This document shows, in pieces, positions 26,263 through 35,266 of a stretch of 64,000 bases of DNA. Source of the stretch: Halothece sp. PCC 7418 (GTDB lineage: Bacteria; Cyanobacteriota; Cyanobacteriia; Cyanobacteriales; Rubidibacteraceae). The translations under genes and the position numbers were made by a program. Position 1 is the stretch's first letter. Each line of letters starts with the position of its first letter. The DNA is taken from contig NC_019779.1 in the NCBI RefSeq assembly GCF_000317635.1, forward strand, positions 1,612,001 to 1,676,000, in the 5' to 3' direction. The notes under the pieces are model-generated. The model was not told the DNA's origin and ran no database searches. It saw only the letters and a list, made by a program, of their open reading frames with translations.

Positions 26263-27504
26263 TCAGACTCTTTCCAGTACGCCCACACATTCTAAATGTT
26301 TGGTTTGAGGAAATAAATCTAACCCGACCATATCTTTCAGGTGATAGGTTTGTTTGCACAAAGCGTTGAGATTACGAGCAAAACTTTCAGGACTGCAACT
26401 CACATAAACCAATTGCTGAGGAGGTGATTTAAGAATTTGTTTCAGGACTTTTTTCGGGAGTCCACTGCGGGGGGGATCAACAATTAAACTCGATTTTTCT
26501 TCAGGAAGTATATTTAGATATTCCAAAAGACAATCTTCCGTTTTACTGCGGAAAATTCGGAGATTTGCGACTCCTAAATTCTCTTGATTTTGTTTGGCTG
26601 CTTCAATGGCTAAAGGATGTTCTTCAATTCCAATCACTTCTTTGGCAAAGGGCGCACTCATTAACCCAAATAACCCCATCCCGCAATAACTTTCAATCAA
26701 CATTTCGGGTTGAAAGTCTCGAATCGGACGCACCACTTGTTCTACTAAAGTGGGTAACATGGGGGTACTTCCTTGCCAAAACGCATGGGCGGGAACGACT
26801 AATTTATAGGTTTCTCCGGTGAGGGGATGGGTCAATTCTTCATTTAACCAAGCCACTTCTTCTGGATCAGGGTTTTCTGGTCCGACGTAAGTTTCCCCGA
26901 TCTTTGTTCCGCGAATGAGAACATTGAGAATTCCTTGACGGGTAAAGCGTTGAAAGTGGTCTTGACGTTCTTTTTGCAGGGCTTGATCGACAGTTTCGAC
27001 GCAAATGGGGCATTCTTCATTTCGCATCATGTCCACCCCTAAAACTTGCCAAAAACCAGGTTCACCAGGGCCATGGACTTTAATGCTGTTGCGATAACGG
27101 TAAGGGTTGGGCGACCCAATCACACCGCGTAAGGGTAAGGGTTGGGCGGGATGGTCTTCATCGAAATAACTTCTGAGGCGAGATTCTTTGATTGCTAACT
27201 GGGCTTCGTAGTTAATATGTTGGAATTGGCAACCCGCGCAGGTGGTGAAATGTTGACATTTTGGCGTTGCGCGATCGCTGCTGGCTTCAAGAATCTCCAC
27301 TGGCTTCAGCAAAAGACGACGTTTCCAGTTACGAATCACTTCTCCCCGTATCGTTTCCCCAGGGATAGTACCAGGCACCAACACGGTTTTTCCTTGGATG
27401 GTTGTTTCTCCCAAATACTTATGATTAAAGCGCTTGATCGTAACCGTGAGAGAATCTCCGGGTTGTAACTGTTTAAGATTAACTGCGTCTTCTGATTGAA
27501 TCAT
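26263..27504 (-). CDS. rlmD: 23S rRNA (uracil-5-)-methyltransferase, RlmD/TrmA family
   Basis: SAM-dependent enzyme that puts a methyl on C5 of a uridine in 23S rRNA (family also includes tRNA methylases). An N-terminal TRAM domain (LKQLQPGDSLTVTIKRFNHK) is followed by an iron-sulfur cysteine cluster (PKCQHFTTCAGCQF, with ECPIC later). The SAM fold (ESYCGMGLFGL, VDPPRSGLPKKVLK) ends in the catalytic region YVSCSPESFARNL. ATG 27504 is chosen over a longer in-frame start at 27549. Whether the target is 23S or tRNA cannot be settled by reading. Confidence 0.88.
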   Translation of the reverse strand: MIQSEDAVNLKQLQPGDSLTVTIKRFNHKYLGETTIQGKTVLVPGTIPGETIRGEVIRNWKRRLLLKPVEILEASSDRATPKCQHFTTCAGCQFQHINYEAQLAIKESRLRSYFDEDHPAQPLPLRGVIGSPNPYRYRNSIKVHGPGEPGFWQVLGVDMMRNEECPICVETVDQALQKERQDHFQRFTRQGILNVLIRGTKIGETYVGPENPDPEEVAWLNEELTHPLTGETYKLVVPAHAFWQGSTPMLPTLVEQVVRPIRDFQPEMLIESYCGMGLFGLMSAPFAKEVIGIEEHPLAIEAAKQNQENLGVANLRIFRSKTEDCLLEYLNILPEEKSSLIVDPPRSGLPKKVLKQILKSPPQQLVYVSCSPESFARNLNALCKQTYHLKDMVGLDLFPQTKHLECVGVLERV

Positions 27505-27517
27505 GAGAAAAAAATAG

Positions 27518-27537
27518 GGGCGAACAGTCATTCGCCC
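27518..27537. repeat. GGGCGAA...TTCGCCC hairpin repeat, copy 1
   Basis: GGGCGAA (27518-27524) and TTCGCCC (27531-27537) form a 7-bp stem. Two more copies lie at 55603-55622 and 60820-60839. It sits between rpe and the rlmD-type gene. Confidence 0.6.
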
Positions 27538-27561
27538 TGAAAAAAACAAAGTAGCGTAATT

Positions 27562-28257
27562 TTAGACACTCGCTAATTCGGGTTCGGGACGTTTGCTATT
27601 GCGGATTCCTTCGATCGCGCTGGCATAATCATCCGCTTTAAAGACTGCCGATCCAGCAACAATCGCATTTGCACCCGCTTCTAAAACTTGCCAAGTGTTG
27701 TTTCCTTTCAAACCGCCATCCACTTCAATCCAAGGATCGAGTCCCCGTTCATCACACATTTTCCGTAACTGACGAATTTTGGGGAGAATCGCAGGGATAA
27801 ATTTCTGTCCGCCAAACCCAGGATTAACACTCATAATCAGAACTAAATCGCAAAGTTCAAGGGTGTAATCAATTAATTCTAAAGGGGTCCCTGGATTGAG
27901 AACAACGCCCGCTTGTTTCCCTTGATCCTTAATTAATTGTAAAGTGCGGTGGAGGTGAGGGGAAGCATTATGTTCAGCATGAACAGAAATAATATCAGCC
28001 CCTGCTTTCGCAAAATCAGCAACATATTTTTCGGGTTCAACAATCATCAAGTGAACATCAAGAGGCTTTTGGGTAATGGGACGAATTGCATCAACGATTA
28101 ACGGACCAATGGTGATATTCGGAACAAAGCGTCCATCCATGACATCCACATGAATCCAATCTGCACCCGCTTGGTCAACAGCTTTAATTTCTTCTCCTAA
28201 ACGACTGAAATCAGCAGATAAAATAGAAGGAGCAATAACGGTTTGTTTTTGGCTCAT
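27562..28257 (-). CDS. rpe: Ribulose-phosphate 3-epimerase
   Basis: Interconverts ribulose-5-phosphate and xylulose-5-phosphate in the Calvin and pentose-phosphate cycles. A TIM-barrel protein of 231 residues with the metal-binding histidines and aspartates in the family places: [52 protein letters not shown] and WIEVDGGL. It is head-to-head with the S8-like protease gene, 86 bases away. Confidence 0.96.
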   Translation of the reverse strand: MSQKQTVIAPSILSADFSRLGEEIKAVDQAGADWIHVDVMDGRFVPNITIGPLIVDAIRPITQKPLDVHLMIVEPEKYVADFAKAGADIISVHAEHNASPHLHRTLQLIKDQGKQAGVVLNPGTPLELIDYTLELCDLVLIMSVNPGFGGQKFIPAILPKIRQLRKMCDERGLDPWIEVDGGLKGNNTWQVLEAGANAIVAGSAVFKADDYASAIEGIRNSKRPEPELASV

Positions 28258-28343
28258 TTTGAGCAGTCCTCAATTATTTCTTATATTTGGTGTCAATTTT
28301 AACAAAAAATTTAACATTTCTTCGGAAATCTGGGAAAGTATTA

Positions 28344-29939
28344 ATGAAAAAAACAGTAGTGGGATTATTGGGGAGTCTCGGTGGTTTAAGTTTAATTAGT
28401 CCTTTGCTTGCCCTCGATTATTCCGTTGGTGAACTGGGAATTAATGCCCGTCGGCTTCACCAAGCCCCTTATAATTTACTGGGACGAAAAATTGCCATTG
28501 GACAAGTTGAAATCGGCAGAGCAGGAAAATTCGGGTGGGATAAGGCTACTGTGGGGAATTATCCTTTTACCCTTGCTGACGTTTTTTATCGCGATCGCGC
28601 TGCAAATCCCAATCAACATATTGATCCCCATGCGATGATGGTGGCAACGGTCATGGTGTCTCAAGAAAAAGGATTACGAGGGGTTGCACCAGAAGCAAAA
28701 CTCTACAGCAGCGCGGTGGGATCACTACGCCAAGCAGGACAACCCGAAGAATGTCTCACGGCGCAATATACCGCTCTCCAAAATAGTAGCGATGTCAGAG
28801 CAATTAATTTCAGTTTTGGTGATTCTTTAGAGCGCGATCCCCGAGAGAATGCCGTTTTGGATGGGGATGCTTTACTAACAAAATGTGTGGATTGGTCAGC
28901 ACGAGTCCACAATACCTTGTATGTTATTGCAGGGAATCAGGGAGAAGGGGGCATTCCCATTCCCACGGATCAGTATAACGGAATTACTGTGGCTTACAGC
29001 ACCCAGCGCGATCAAAAATATACCAAGGTGGGTTTTCCCAATCTCGGAGGTGACCCCATCGGAATTGGTCGGCGCTTAGTCATCAAAGAAATCAACACCA
29101 AAGGACGCTCAGGAGTCAGTTTAGTTGCCCCTGGAGATGATATCAGCGTCTATCATCCCGAACGAGAAATGATTAGCGTCAGTGGAAGCAGTTTTGCTGC
29201 ACCTCATGTTACGGGTAGCGTTGCTCTCTTACAAGAATACAGCGATCGCGTGTTGTATCGTTTTGCCAATCGCGAACCTTCTCCCTTCCCCCCCCGTTGG
29301 AGTCTGGAGGCGCGGAATCATGAGGTCATGAAAGCCGTGTTACTTAATGCTGCGGATAAAATCCAAGAGCCAACCAAAAGGATGACACGCACGCTTTATA
29401 GTAAACAAAATCAGACTTGGCTGCAATCAAAAGCCTATGAAAACGCCAAGATTCCACTTGATTTAGAAATGGGAGCAGGTCATCTCAACACTTTTCGCGC
29501 CTATCAACAGTTTAGTGCAGGACAGTGGCATCCTCGAAACAATGTACCCAGGATCGGCTGGGATTATAATGAAGTTTCTGCCAATTCTCATCAAGACTAT
29601 CAGATCGCGCAGCCTCTTGCTGCGGGGAGTTATGCGACAGTAACTTTAGCTTGGGATCGGTTGGTGGAACTTGATGATAAAAACAACAATGAGCGCTATG
29701 ATCTGGGAGAAACCTTTCGCGATCGCGGTTTAAATAACCTCAATCTCTTTTTAGTTTCCACGGCAAACGACTCAAAAGTCATCAGCCAATGTGCTTCCGT
29801 GAGTGAAGTCGATAGTGTAGAACACATTTTTTGCAAAGTTCCAGAAACGGGACGTTACAAAATTCGCGTTCAATTTGCCGAACAAGCAAATCATTCGATT
29901 CAACCTTATGGGTTAGCTTGGTGGACAATTTCCGAATGA
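28344..29939 (+). CDS. Subtilisin-like (S8) protease, exported, with an atypical acid site
   Basis: A 531-residue protein with a signal peptide (MKKTVVGLLGSLGGLSLISP). The S8 His and Ser motifs are present in adapted form: DPHAMMVATVM and VSGSSFAAPHVTGSVALL, with the oxyanion Asn in YVIAGNQG. The first triad motif, usually VAVIDTG, reads IAIGQVEIG, so the Asp is replaced by Gln or Glu. It may use another acid, have low activity, or be a degenerate or bacterial-specific subgroup. The C-terminal ~170 residues look like a beta-rich domain. ATG 28344 is preferred because the signal peptide then starts cleanly. Its 3' end overlaps the SWIM gene by 34 bases. Confidence 0.82.
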   Translation: MKKTVVGLLGSLGGLSLISPLLALDYSVGELGINARRLHQAPYNLLGRKIAIGQVEIGRAGKFGWDKATVGNYPFTLADVFYRDRAANPNQHIDPHAMMVATVMVSQEKGLRGVAPEAKLYSSAVGSLRQAGQPEECLTAQYTALQNSSDVRAINFSFGDSLERDPRENAVLDGDALLTKCVDWSARVHNTLYVIAGNQGEGGIPIPTDQYNGITVAYSTQRDQKYTKVGFPNLGGDPIGIGRRLVIKEINTKGRSGVSLVAPGDDISVYHPEREMISVSGSSFAAPHVTGSVALLQEYSDRVLYRFANREPSPFPPRWSLEARNHEVMKAVLLNAADKIQEPTKRMTRTLYSKQNQTWLQSKAYENAKIPLDLEMGAGHLNTFRAYQQFSAGQWHPRNNVPRIGWDYNEVSANSHQDYQIAQPLAAGSYATVTLAWDRLVELDDKNNNERYDLGETFRDRGLNNLNLFLVSTANDSKVISQCASVSEVDSVEHIFCKVPETGRYKIRVQFAEQANHSIQPYGLAWWTISE

Positions 29940-30712
29940 ACTTGCTTTTGTACTTGTTCTAAATATTGCTGTACGGCTTGCGCTTCTGTTCCAGGTAGGG
30001 GAAAACTCCCTAACACTTCTAAAACCGTTTGATCGGTTTCTATATTCATTTGCATGAGTGCCGAATCTAACGGTTGATTATACTCCCAAAAAGTTTCTAA
30101 ATCCCACTCCGAACTCTTGTCTGATGTCTCCTCACTTGTTGTTTCTGTAACGGCTTCTTCTTCTGCTTGGAGTTGTGCTGTTGTTTCTGCTGCATTTTGC
30201 TGACGAATTTCCCGAATTTGTTCTAAAATTTCGGAACGGGTTCGTCCTCGCAACTGAAATAAAACGAAGGGATCTTCACTAAAACGATCAGCTAATTCGT
30301 AATACACCGCAGCGATATGTTTGCAAGGATTTTTGGGGTCGGGACAATTACAATGAGAATGAACATCAGACAGAGAAAAGGGAAATAAACTTAAGCCATT
30401 GGCAATAAAAACCTCTTCAATATTCTCGGGCATTTCTCCAGCTAATAATTGCGCGGAGAAGATCGCTTTTTCCGCTAAACTTTGAATGATATAATTCCAA
30501 TCTTCATTGCTAAAGCGGTCTAATTTAATCCAAAGATGATAGGGTTCATCGGCTGTTCCTTGTACGTCTGCAGTTACTTTCGCCCCTTCAAAATCAATTC
30601 TGAGAATATTCCCCTCTCGGGCATAATTTCTACCGCGTTCGAGTCGTTTCTTAAACCGATATTTTTCTAATAAATCCAGCCATTGTAGCGCCCACCATTG
30701 TCGTTCGGTCAT
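29906..30712 (-). CDS. SWIM zinc-finger protein
   Basis: A 268-residue protein with a SWIM finger CNCPDPKNPCKHIAAVYY (about residues 120-137, CxC-xn-CxH), a DNA- or protein-binding motif. The N-terminus (QWLDLLEKYRFKKRLERGRN YAREGNI) matches the cyanobacterial/bacterial SWIM proteins often encoded beside SNF2-type helicases; no helicase is next to it here. The last ~110 residues are acidic and low complexity. It overlaps the converging S8-like protease gene by 34 bases. Confidence 0.82.
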   Translation of the reverse strand: MTERQWWALQWLDLLEKYRFKKRLERGRNYAREGNILRIDFEGAKVTADVQGTADEPYHLWIKLDRFSNEDWNYIIQSLAEKAIFSAQLLAGEMPENIEEVFIANGLSLFPFSLSDVHSHCNCPDPKNPCKHIAAVYYELADRFSEDPFVLFQLRGRTRSEILEQIREIRQQNAAETTAQLQAEEEAVTETTSEETSDKSSEWDLETFWEYNQPLDSALMQMNIETDQTVLEVLGSFPLPGTEAQAVQQYLEQVQKQVHSEIVHQANP

Positions 30713-30744
30713 TCTTATTTCTCCTTAGAAGTGCGGTTTTATAA

Positions 30745-31155
30745 TTACCAAATTCTTTCTATTGAATAAGCATCAAAAGCGCGATTGGCTCTGCCAGCGA
30801 GCTTCGCTCGATCGCGACTAGCTATAATTAAAGAATGATTCATTGCTTGTGCAACTAACATTCGATCAAATGGATCTCGATGGTGTAAAGGTAAGTGGCG
30901 AATTAAAGCTGTATCACGAAATGAAATAGGAAGTAAAATAATGTCAGAAGATTCAACTTCAATACCAATGATTTCATAATTTCGTTTTAGAGATAACTTT
31001 CCCAAGTTTAACTTAATCGCAATCTCCCATAAACTTGCGATGCTAACATATACAACATCAGCTTTATCAATCTTCTCTCTGAGGGATTCTGGTAAATTTG
31101 GGTCATCTTCCGACAGCCAAATAAAAGCGTGAGTGTCTAATAGAAAAGCACTCAT
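30745..31155 (-). CDS. PIN-domain toxin, VapC-like
   Basis: A predicted ribonuclease toxin of 136 residues. The acidic PIN residues are visible: FLLDTHAFIWL (Asp), SLWEIAIKLNLG (Glu), HHRDPFDRMLVAQA (Asp) and IIASRDRAKL (Asp). It starts in a 4-bp overlap with the upstream antitoxin gene, so the two form a type II toxin-antitoxin operon in antitoxin-first order. Its target RNA is unknown. Confidence 0.85.
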   Translation of the reverse strand: MSAFLLDTHAFIWLSEDDPNLPESLREKIDKADVVYVSIASLWEIAIKLNLGKLSLKRNYEIIGIEVESSDIILLPISFRDTALIRHLPLHHRDPFDRMLVAQAMNHSLIIASRDRAKLAGRANRAFDAYSIERIW

Positions 31156-31382
31156 TCCATATAATCCTGAAAATCTTCTAATGGTTCATCAAAGTCTTTT
31201 GGTAATGGTAAGACAAAAGTTCCTTTCAAAATTCCAGATCGCCGTTTTTTTTCTAAGTTTTGATCCGAGTGAGTTGTGTTTGCTTTTTTCTCCATTAAAT
31301 ATTCTGCATAATTCAAAAATTCAGTCTTTAAATGTTCAGGCATTTTGCTAATTGCTTGCCAGAGTTCGAGATCAGTATTCAT
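31152..31382 (-). CDS. DUF2281-type antitoxin of the PIN pair
   Basis: A 76-residue protein with an N-terminal helix (LWQAISKMPEHLKTEFLNYA EYLMEKK) typical of DUF2281 proteins, and a disordered tail (GTFVLPLPKDFDEPLEDFQD) that would wrap the toxin. The stop overlaps the toxin start by 4 bp (31152-31155). This layout is standard for VapBC-like pairs. Confidence 0.75.
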   Translation of the reverse strand: MNTDLELWQAISKMPEHLKTEFLNYAEYLMEKKANTTHSDQNLEKKRRSGILKGTFVLPLPKDFDEPLEDFQDYME

Positions 31383-31479
31383 GATTTTTCATTGTTACTT
31401 TTTCCATCAGTCTTGGATGAGGTTGTTGCATAGGTTTGATTTTTTTGTTATTTCCCTGGCGGGAAGTGTTCAATAGATT

Positions 31480-31539
31480 AAATAGTAGAGACGTTCCATG
31501 CTTCGACACACTCAGCAACAGGAACACCTCTACTATTTT
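31480..31539. repeat. Long inverted repeat AAATAGTAGAG..CTCTACTATTT between groEL and the antitoxin gene
   Basis: AAATAGTAGAGACGTTCC (31480-31497) pairs with GGAACACCTCTACTATTT (31521-31538), with two mismatches and a loop of about 23 bases. It lies 35 bases past the groEL stop and could act as its terminator, or be a dispersed hairpin related to the palindrome at 23530. Confidence 0.5.
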
Positions 31540-31573
31540 AGGTTCGGACGATGAGAAGACAGGGGGGAGGGAA

Positions 31574-33244
31574 TTACATCATTCCCATGCCTCCCATACC
31601 TCCCATACCGCCCATACCGCCCATACCGCCCATAGCAGCGGATGGATCAGCACCGGCTTCCTCTTCTTGCGGTTCTTCCACAACTAAGGCTTCGGTGGTA
31701 ATAATCATCCCCGCGATCGAGCCTGCATTTTGTACCGCAGAACGAACCACTTTCGCTGGGTCAATGATTCCGGCAGCAATCATGTCTTCATACTCACCAG
31801 TGAGGGCATTATAGCCAACGTTAAATTCGGTGTCACGGACATTTTCCACAACAACAGAGCCTTCTGCACCCGCATTATCTGCCATTTGCGAGAGAGGTGC
31901 TTCTAAGGCTTTACCCACTAAGGTTGCACCAATTTTTTCTTCGGGGTGAGTAAGGGTATTTTTGAATTCAGCAACTTTCGCAGCAAGGTGAATTAAGGTT
32001 GTACCGCCACCAGGAACAATTCCTTCTTCTACGGCTGCTTGGGTGGCGTTGAGTGCGTCTTCAATGCGGAGTTTCCGTTCTTTGAGTTCGGTTTCGGTCG
32101 CAGCACCAACTTTAATCACAGCAACACCGCCAGCAAGTTTAGCAATGCGTTCTTGCAGTTTTTCTTTGTCGTATTCGGAATCAGTTTCTGCAAGTTGTTT
32201 CCGAATTTGGTTCACGCGCTTATCCACATCGCCTTTATTTTCACCATTGGAGACAATCACGCTGCTGTCTTTATCAATGGTAACTCGACGAGCAGTTCCG
32301 AGCATATCAACGGAAACTGAATCAAGAGTTAAACCCACATCTTCGGAGATCAGTTGTCCGCCTGTAAGAACCGCAATGTCTTGTAACATTTGCTTACGGC
32401 GATCGCCAAAACCAGGGGCTTTAATCGCGGAAACGTTGAGAACGCCTCGTGCTTTATTCACAACGAGAGTCGCAAGGGCTTCCCCTTCAATGTCTTCTGC
32501 AATGATCAACAGGGGCTGTCCTTGACGGGAGACTTGTTCTAGGATCGGCACTAAGTCTTGAATCGCGCTGATTTTCTTGTCGGTGATTAAGATCCGAGGA
32601 TTTTCAAACTCGACAATTTGCCGTTCTTGGTCAGTGATGAAATAAGGGGAAAGATAACCGCGATCAATTTCCATCCCTTCCACCACATCGAGTTCAGTGG
32701 CGAGAGATTTGGATTCTTCTACGGTGATGACCCCATCTTTGGTCACTTTTTCCATCGCATCAGCGATCATCTGACCAATTTCTTCGTCGTTACCCGCAGA
32801 AACGGTGGCGACTTGCGCGATCGCGTCTCCTTCAACGGGTTTGGCCACGTTGGCAATTTCTTCAACTAAATAGTTAACGGTTTTTTCAATCCCACGACGC
32901 ACTGCAACCGGGTTAGATCCCGCAGCCACGTTCTTTAATCCTTCCCTGATCATTGCTTGGGCGAGAACTGTAGCGGTGGTTGTTCCATCCCCAGCAACAT
33001 CATTGGTTTTCGAGGCGACTTCTTGAATTAACCGTGCGCCAGTATTTTCGAGAGGGTCTTCTAATTCAATTTCTTTAGCTGCAGTAATCCCATCATTTAC
33101 AATTTGGGGAGCACCATATTGTTTTTCTAATAAGACATTACGCCCTTTTGGGCCAAGGGTAATCCGAATAGCATTAGCAAGGGCATCAACGCCTCGTTCT
33201 AGAGAACGTCTTGCTTTTTCGTTAAAAGATACGATTTTAGGCAT
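31574..33244 (-). CDS. groL: Chaperonin GroEL (stand-alone paralogue)
   Basis: 60-kDa chaperonin subunit that forms the folding ring. The 556-residue protein has the expected motifs: [20 protein letters not shown] (nucleotide site), [12 protein letters not shown], and [17 protein letters not shown]. It ends in the GGM repeat tail. No groES is next to it, so this is probably the second, monocistronic cyanobacterial GroEL rather than the groESL copy. A perfect CIRCE element lies 44 bases upstream of the start. Confidence 0.96.
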   Translation of the reverse strand: MPKIVSFNEKARRSLERGVDALANAIRITLGPKGRNVLLEKQYGAPQIVNDGITAAKEIELEDPLENTGARLIQEVASKTNDVAGDGTTTATVLAQAMIREGLKNVAAGSNPVAVRRGIEKTVNYLVEEIANVAKPVEGDAIAQVATVSAGNDEEIGQMIADAMEKVTKDGVITVEESKSLATELDVVEGMEIDRGYLSPYFITDQERQIVEFENPRILITDKKISAIQDLVPILEQVSRQGQPLLIIAEDIEGEALATLVVNKARGVLNVSAIKAPGFGDRRKQMLQDIAVLTGGQLISEDVGLTLDSVSVDMLGTARRVTIDKDSSVIVSNGENKGDVDKRVNQIRKQLAETDSEYDKEKLQERIAKLAGGVAVIKVGAATETELKERKLRIEDALNATQAAVEEGIVPGGGTTLIHLAAKVAEFKNTLTHPEEKIGATLVGKALEAPLSQMADNAGAEGSVVVENVRDTEFNVGYNALTGEYEDMIAAGIIDPAKVVRSAVQNAGSIAGMIITTEALVVEEPQEEEAGADPSAAMGGMGGMGGMGGMGGMGMM

Positions 33245-33287
33245 CGTTTTAATGTTTCAGTATTGTCGTCATCCATCAATAGCCAAT

Positions 33288-33314
33288 TTAGCACTCTCTT
33301 TGCTGGAGTGCTAA
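33288..33314 (-). promoter_or_regulatory. CIRCE operator (HrcA site) upstream of groEL
   Basis: TTAGCACTC and GAGTGCTAA, separated by exactly 9 bases (TCTTTGCTG), match the CIRCE consensus with no mismatch. It sits between the glycosyltransferase stop and the groEL start, so groEL should be HrcA-repressed and heat-induced. hrcA is not in the window. Confidence 0.93.
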
Positions 33315-33341
33315 GTCTGGGCTGGGTAGGGATATCCGAAC

Positions 33342-35123
33342 TCATGGGTCATTGGTCATCTGTATCCGAAGCAGTTGATATTCCCCTTGGCGACCTAAAA
33401 ACGTCACTTGTTCAGCTTGAGAAATCAGGCTGTTCAGTTTACGAGGATGACTTAATAGCAAGACAGATTCAGTTTCGGGTTGAGCTTTGAGGTGCGCGAT
33501 CGCGTATTCGGTTTCATCTAAAAACGTCACCTGATGTTGGGTATAAAACGCAACACTGGGTTTTTCCATCCCAATCATAATTAATTCTTCTTCTGGCTGT
33601 CTCACCTGTTGCTCTAACTTAGATAATTCTCTTAATGGTTTTTGTCGAAATTGATCCACTAAAAATATAGCCGGTTGCAACACAAAGACAAAGGTTAATA
33701 ACATCGCCAATAAGTTAATTCCCCACAGCCAACGGATGTCTTGTTGCGCCCTTAAAGTAAGGGAAATTAAAAGGCCCGCCCCCAACCAAATGACACTTGC
33801 TGCTAAATGTAAACCTGCTTGCGAATAAATTTCTGATAAATTCGGTGCTGCTGGATCATAGCCAATTAAGTTGGGGCTATAGTAAAATGCTGCTCCTAAA
33901 GCGAACACAAAAATCAAATTGAATAAGATATTCACTTTCAAGGCAGTGCTGAAATTTTCGGGTTGATCATTGCTCCAAAATAACCCCATTAAAATCGCTG
34001 CAGCAGGCAGTAAAGGAATCACATAACTGGGTAGTTTTGTCACCGCAATTGTAAAAAATAGAAAGATGGTTATGAACCAGAAAAAAGCAAATAATCCTAA
34101 CTGTTTTTCTCGGGGTTGTTGCTTCCAAACTCGTCTCCGCCAAACTTGTAGTTGCGCGATCGCGCTCGGTAAATAAACCGATAACGGAGCAAACCCAATC
34201 AACACCACTAAAAAATAAAAATACCAAGGTGCATCATGATCATTCACAACACCTGTAAACCGTTGAAAATTATGATAGCCAAAGAAAGAGTCAATATAAC
34301 TTTGTCCATTTTCGAGAATGACTAAAATATACCAAGGAACAGTTAAGACCAGGAAAATAATCCAGCCAGACATCACCCGCATTTCCCTGAAAACTTGCCA
34401 CAAATTGCCTTGATAAACTAAAAAAGCAATCATAATTAATCCTGGTAAAACTAAGCCAACAGGCCCCTTGGCTAAAACAGCCAGTGCGGTAAAAATATAA
34501 AAACTAATATACCAATTAGACGGTTTCCCCAGACTAAAAAAAGGAGGAGGACTTTCTGTTTCTGAGTTAATATAGCCCATAAAAAAACATAACAAAGCAC
34601 TCCCCATACAGCCCGTTAATAATAAATCAGAAACCCCAGTTCGCGCCCAAATAATAAACTCTGGTGTTAGGGCGAGAGTGGCTGCAGCAATGAAACTTCC
34701 CCAGCGTTTTTGTACGGTATTAGAAGCAGAATTAAAAGGGGAAACGCCAACGCGATCAAGGACAAAAAAAACAAAGCCCGTTAGCCCCAAAGCACTCAAA
34801 GCAGAAGGAAGGCGCACCGCCCATTCATTGACTCCTAAAACTTGATACCCCATCGCCATCAACCAGTAAATTAAAGGGGGTTTATCAAAGCGAGTTTCAC
34901 CGTTATAATAGGGAGTCACCCAGTTACCCGTTTCTACCATCTGTCGGGCAGCTTCGGCAAAAAGGGGTTCTGTTTCATCAATGAGTCCAATACTGCCTAA
35001 ACGCCATAAAAAAGTAATAGTACAGAGACTAAAAATGATGACAAGAGCAGGAATTAGAGGTAAGGGTTGCGTATTTTTGAAATCGCGCCACTGGGGAATT
35101 TGCTTGAGAACAGATCGTTTCAT
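33342..35123 (-). CDS. Glycosyltransferase family 39-like (PMT/ArnT type) membrane protein
   Basis: Predicted polyprenyl-phosphate-sugar-dependent glycosyltransferase in the membrane. The first periplasmic loop has the family acidic motif (DETEPLFAEAARQMVETGNW), followed by GETRFDKPPLIYWLMA, the signature of the PMT/ArnT superfamily. About twelve membrane spans and a C-terminal soluble segment fill 593 residues. Acceptor unknown; lipid or cell-wall glycan is possible. Downstream is the CIRCE-groEL unit. Confidence 0.85.
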   Translation of the reverse strand: MKRSVLKQIPQWRDFKNTQPLPLIPALVIIFSLCTITFLWRLGSIGLIDETEPLFAEAARQMVETGNWVTPYYNGETRFDKPPLIYWLMAMGYQVLGVNEWAVRLPSALSALGLTGFVFFVLDRVGVSPFNSASNTVQKRWGSFIAAATLALTPEFIIWARTGVSDLLLTGCMGSALLCFFMGYINSETESPPPFFSLGKPSNWYISFYIFTALAVLAKGPVGLVLPGLIMIAFLVYQGNLWQVFREMRVMSGWIIFLVLTVPWYILVILENGQSYIDSFFGYHNFQRFTGVVNDHDAPWYFYFLVVLIGFAPLSVYLPSAIAQLQVWRRRVWKQQPREKQLGLFAFFWFITIFLFFTIAVTKLPSYVIPLLPAAAILMGLFWSNDQPENFSTALKVNILFNLIFVFALGAAFYYSPNLIGYDPAAPNLSEIYSQAGLHLAASVIWLGAGLLISLTLRAQQDIRWLWGINLLAMLLTFVFVLQPAIFLVDQFRQKPLRELSKLEQQVRQPEEELIMIGMEKPSVAFYTQHQVTFLDETEYAIAHLKAQPETESVLLLSHPRKLNSLISQAEQVTFLGRQGEYQLLRIQMTNDP

Positions 35124-35143
35124 TCAAGAATTCACTTAATTTG

Positions 35144-35256
35144 TATAGCAGTTTTCATTCTCATGAGGTACATTCTAAGTTTTTGTTCCTTGTTCTTGGT
35201 TCTTTGGTCACTGGTCACTGATCGGTTTGTCCCTCAAGAGACTAAGAAACGCTGTG
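35144..35256. mobile_element. MITE-like element family A, copy 2, with 6-bp target duplication
   Basis: The ends are TATAGCAGTTTTCATTCTCA then TGAGGTACATTCTAA at the left, and CTCAAGAGACTAAGAAACGC then TGTG at the right. AATTTG occurs immediately on both sides (35138-35143 and 35257-35262), a perfect 6-bp direct repeat consistent with target-site duplication. It lies between the glycosyltransferase and the PATAN regulator. Confidence 0.65.
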
Positions 35257-35266
35257 AATTTGTCTA

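Noticed and set aside
31551-32525. Long open frames opposite groEL.
   Set aside because: They are shadows of the strongly coding groEL strand with low-complexity content and no start signals.
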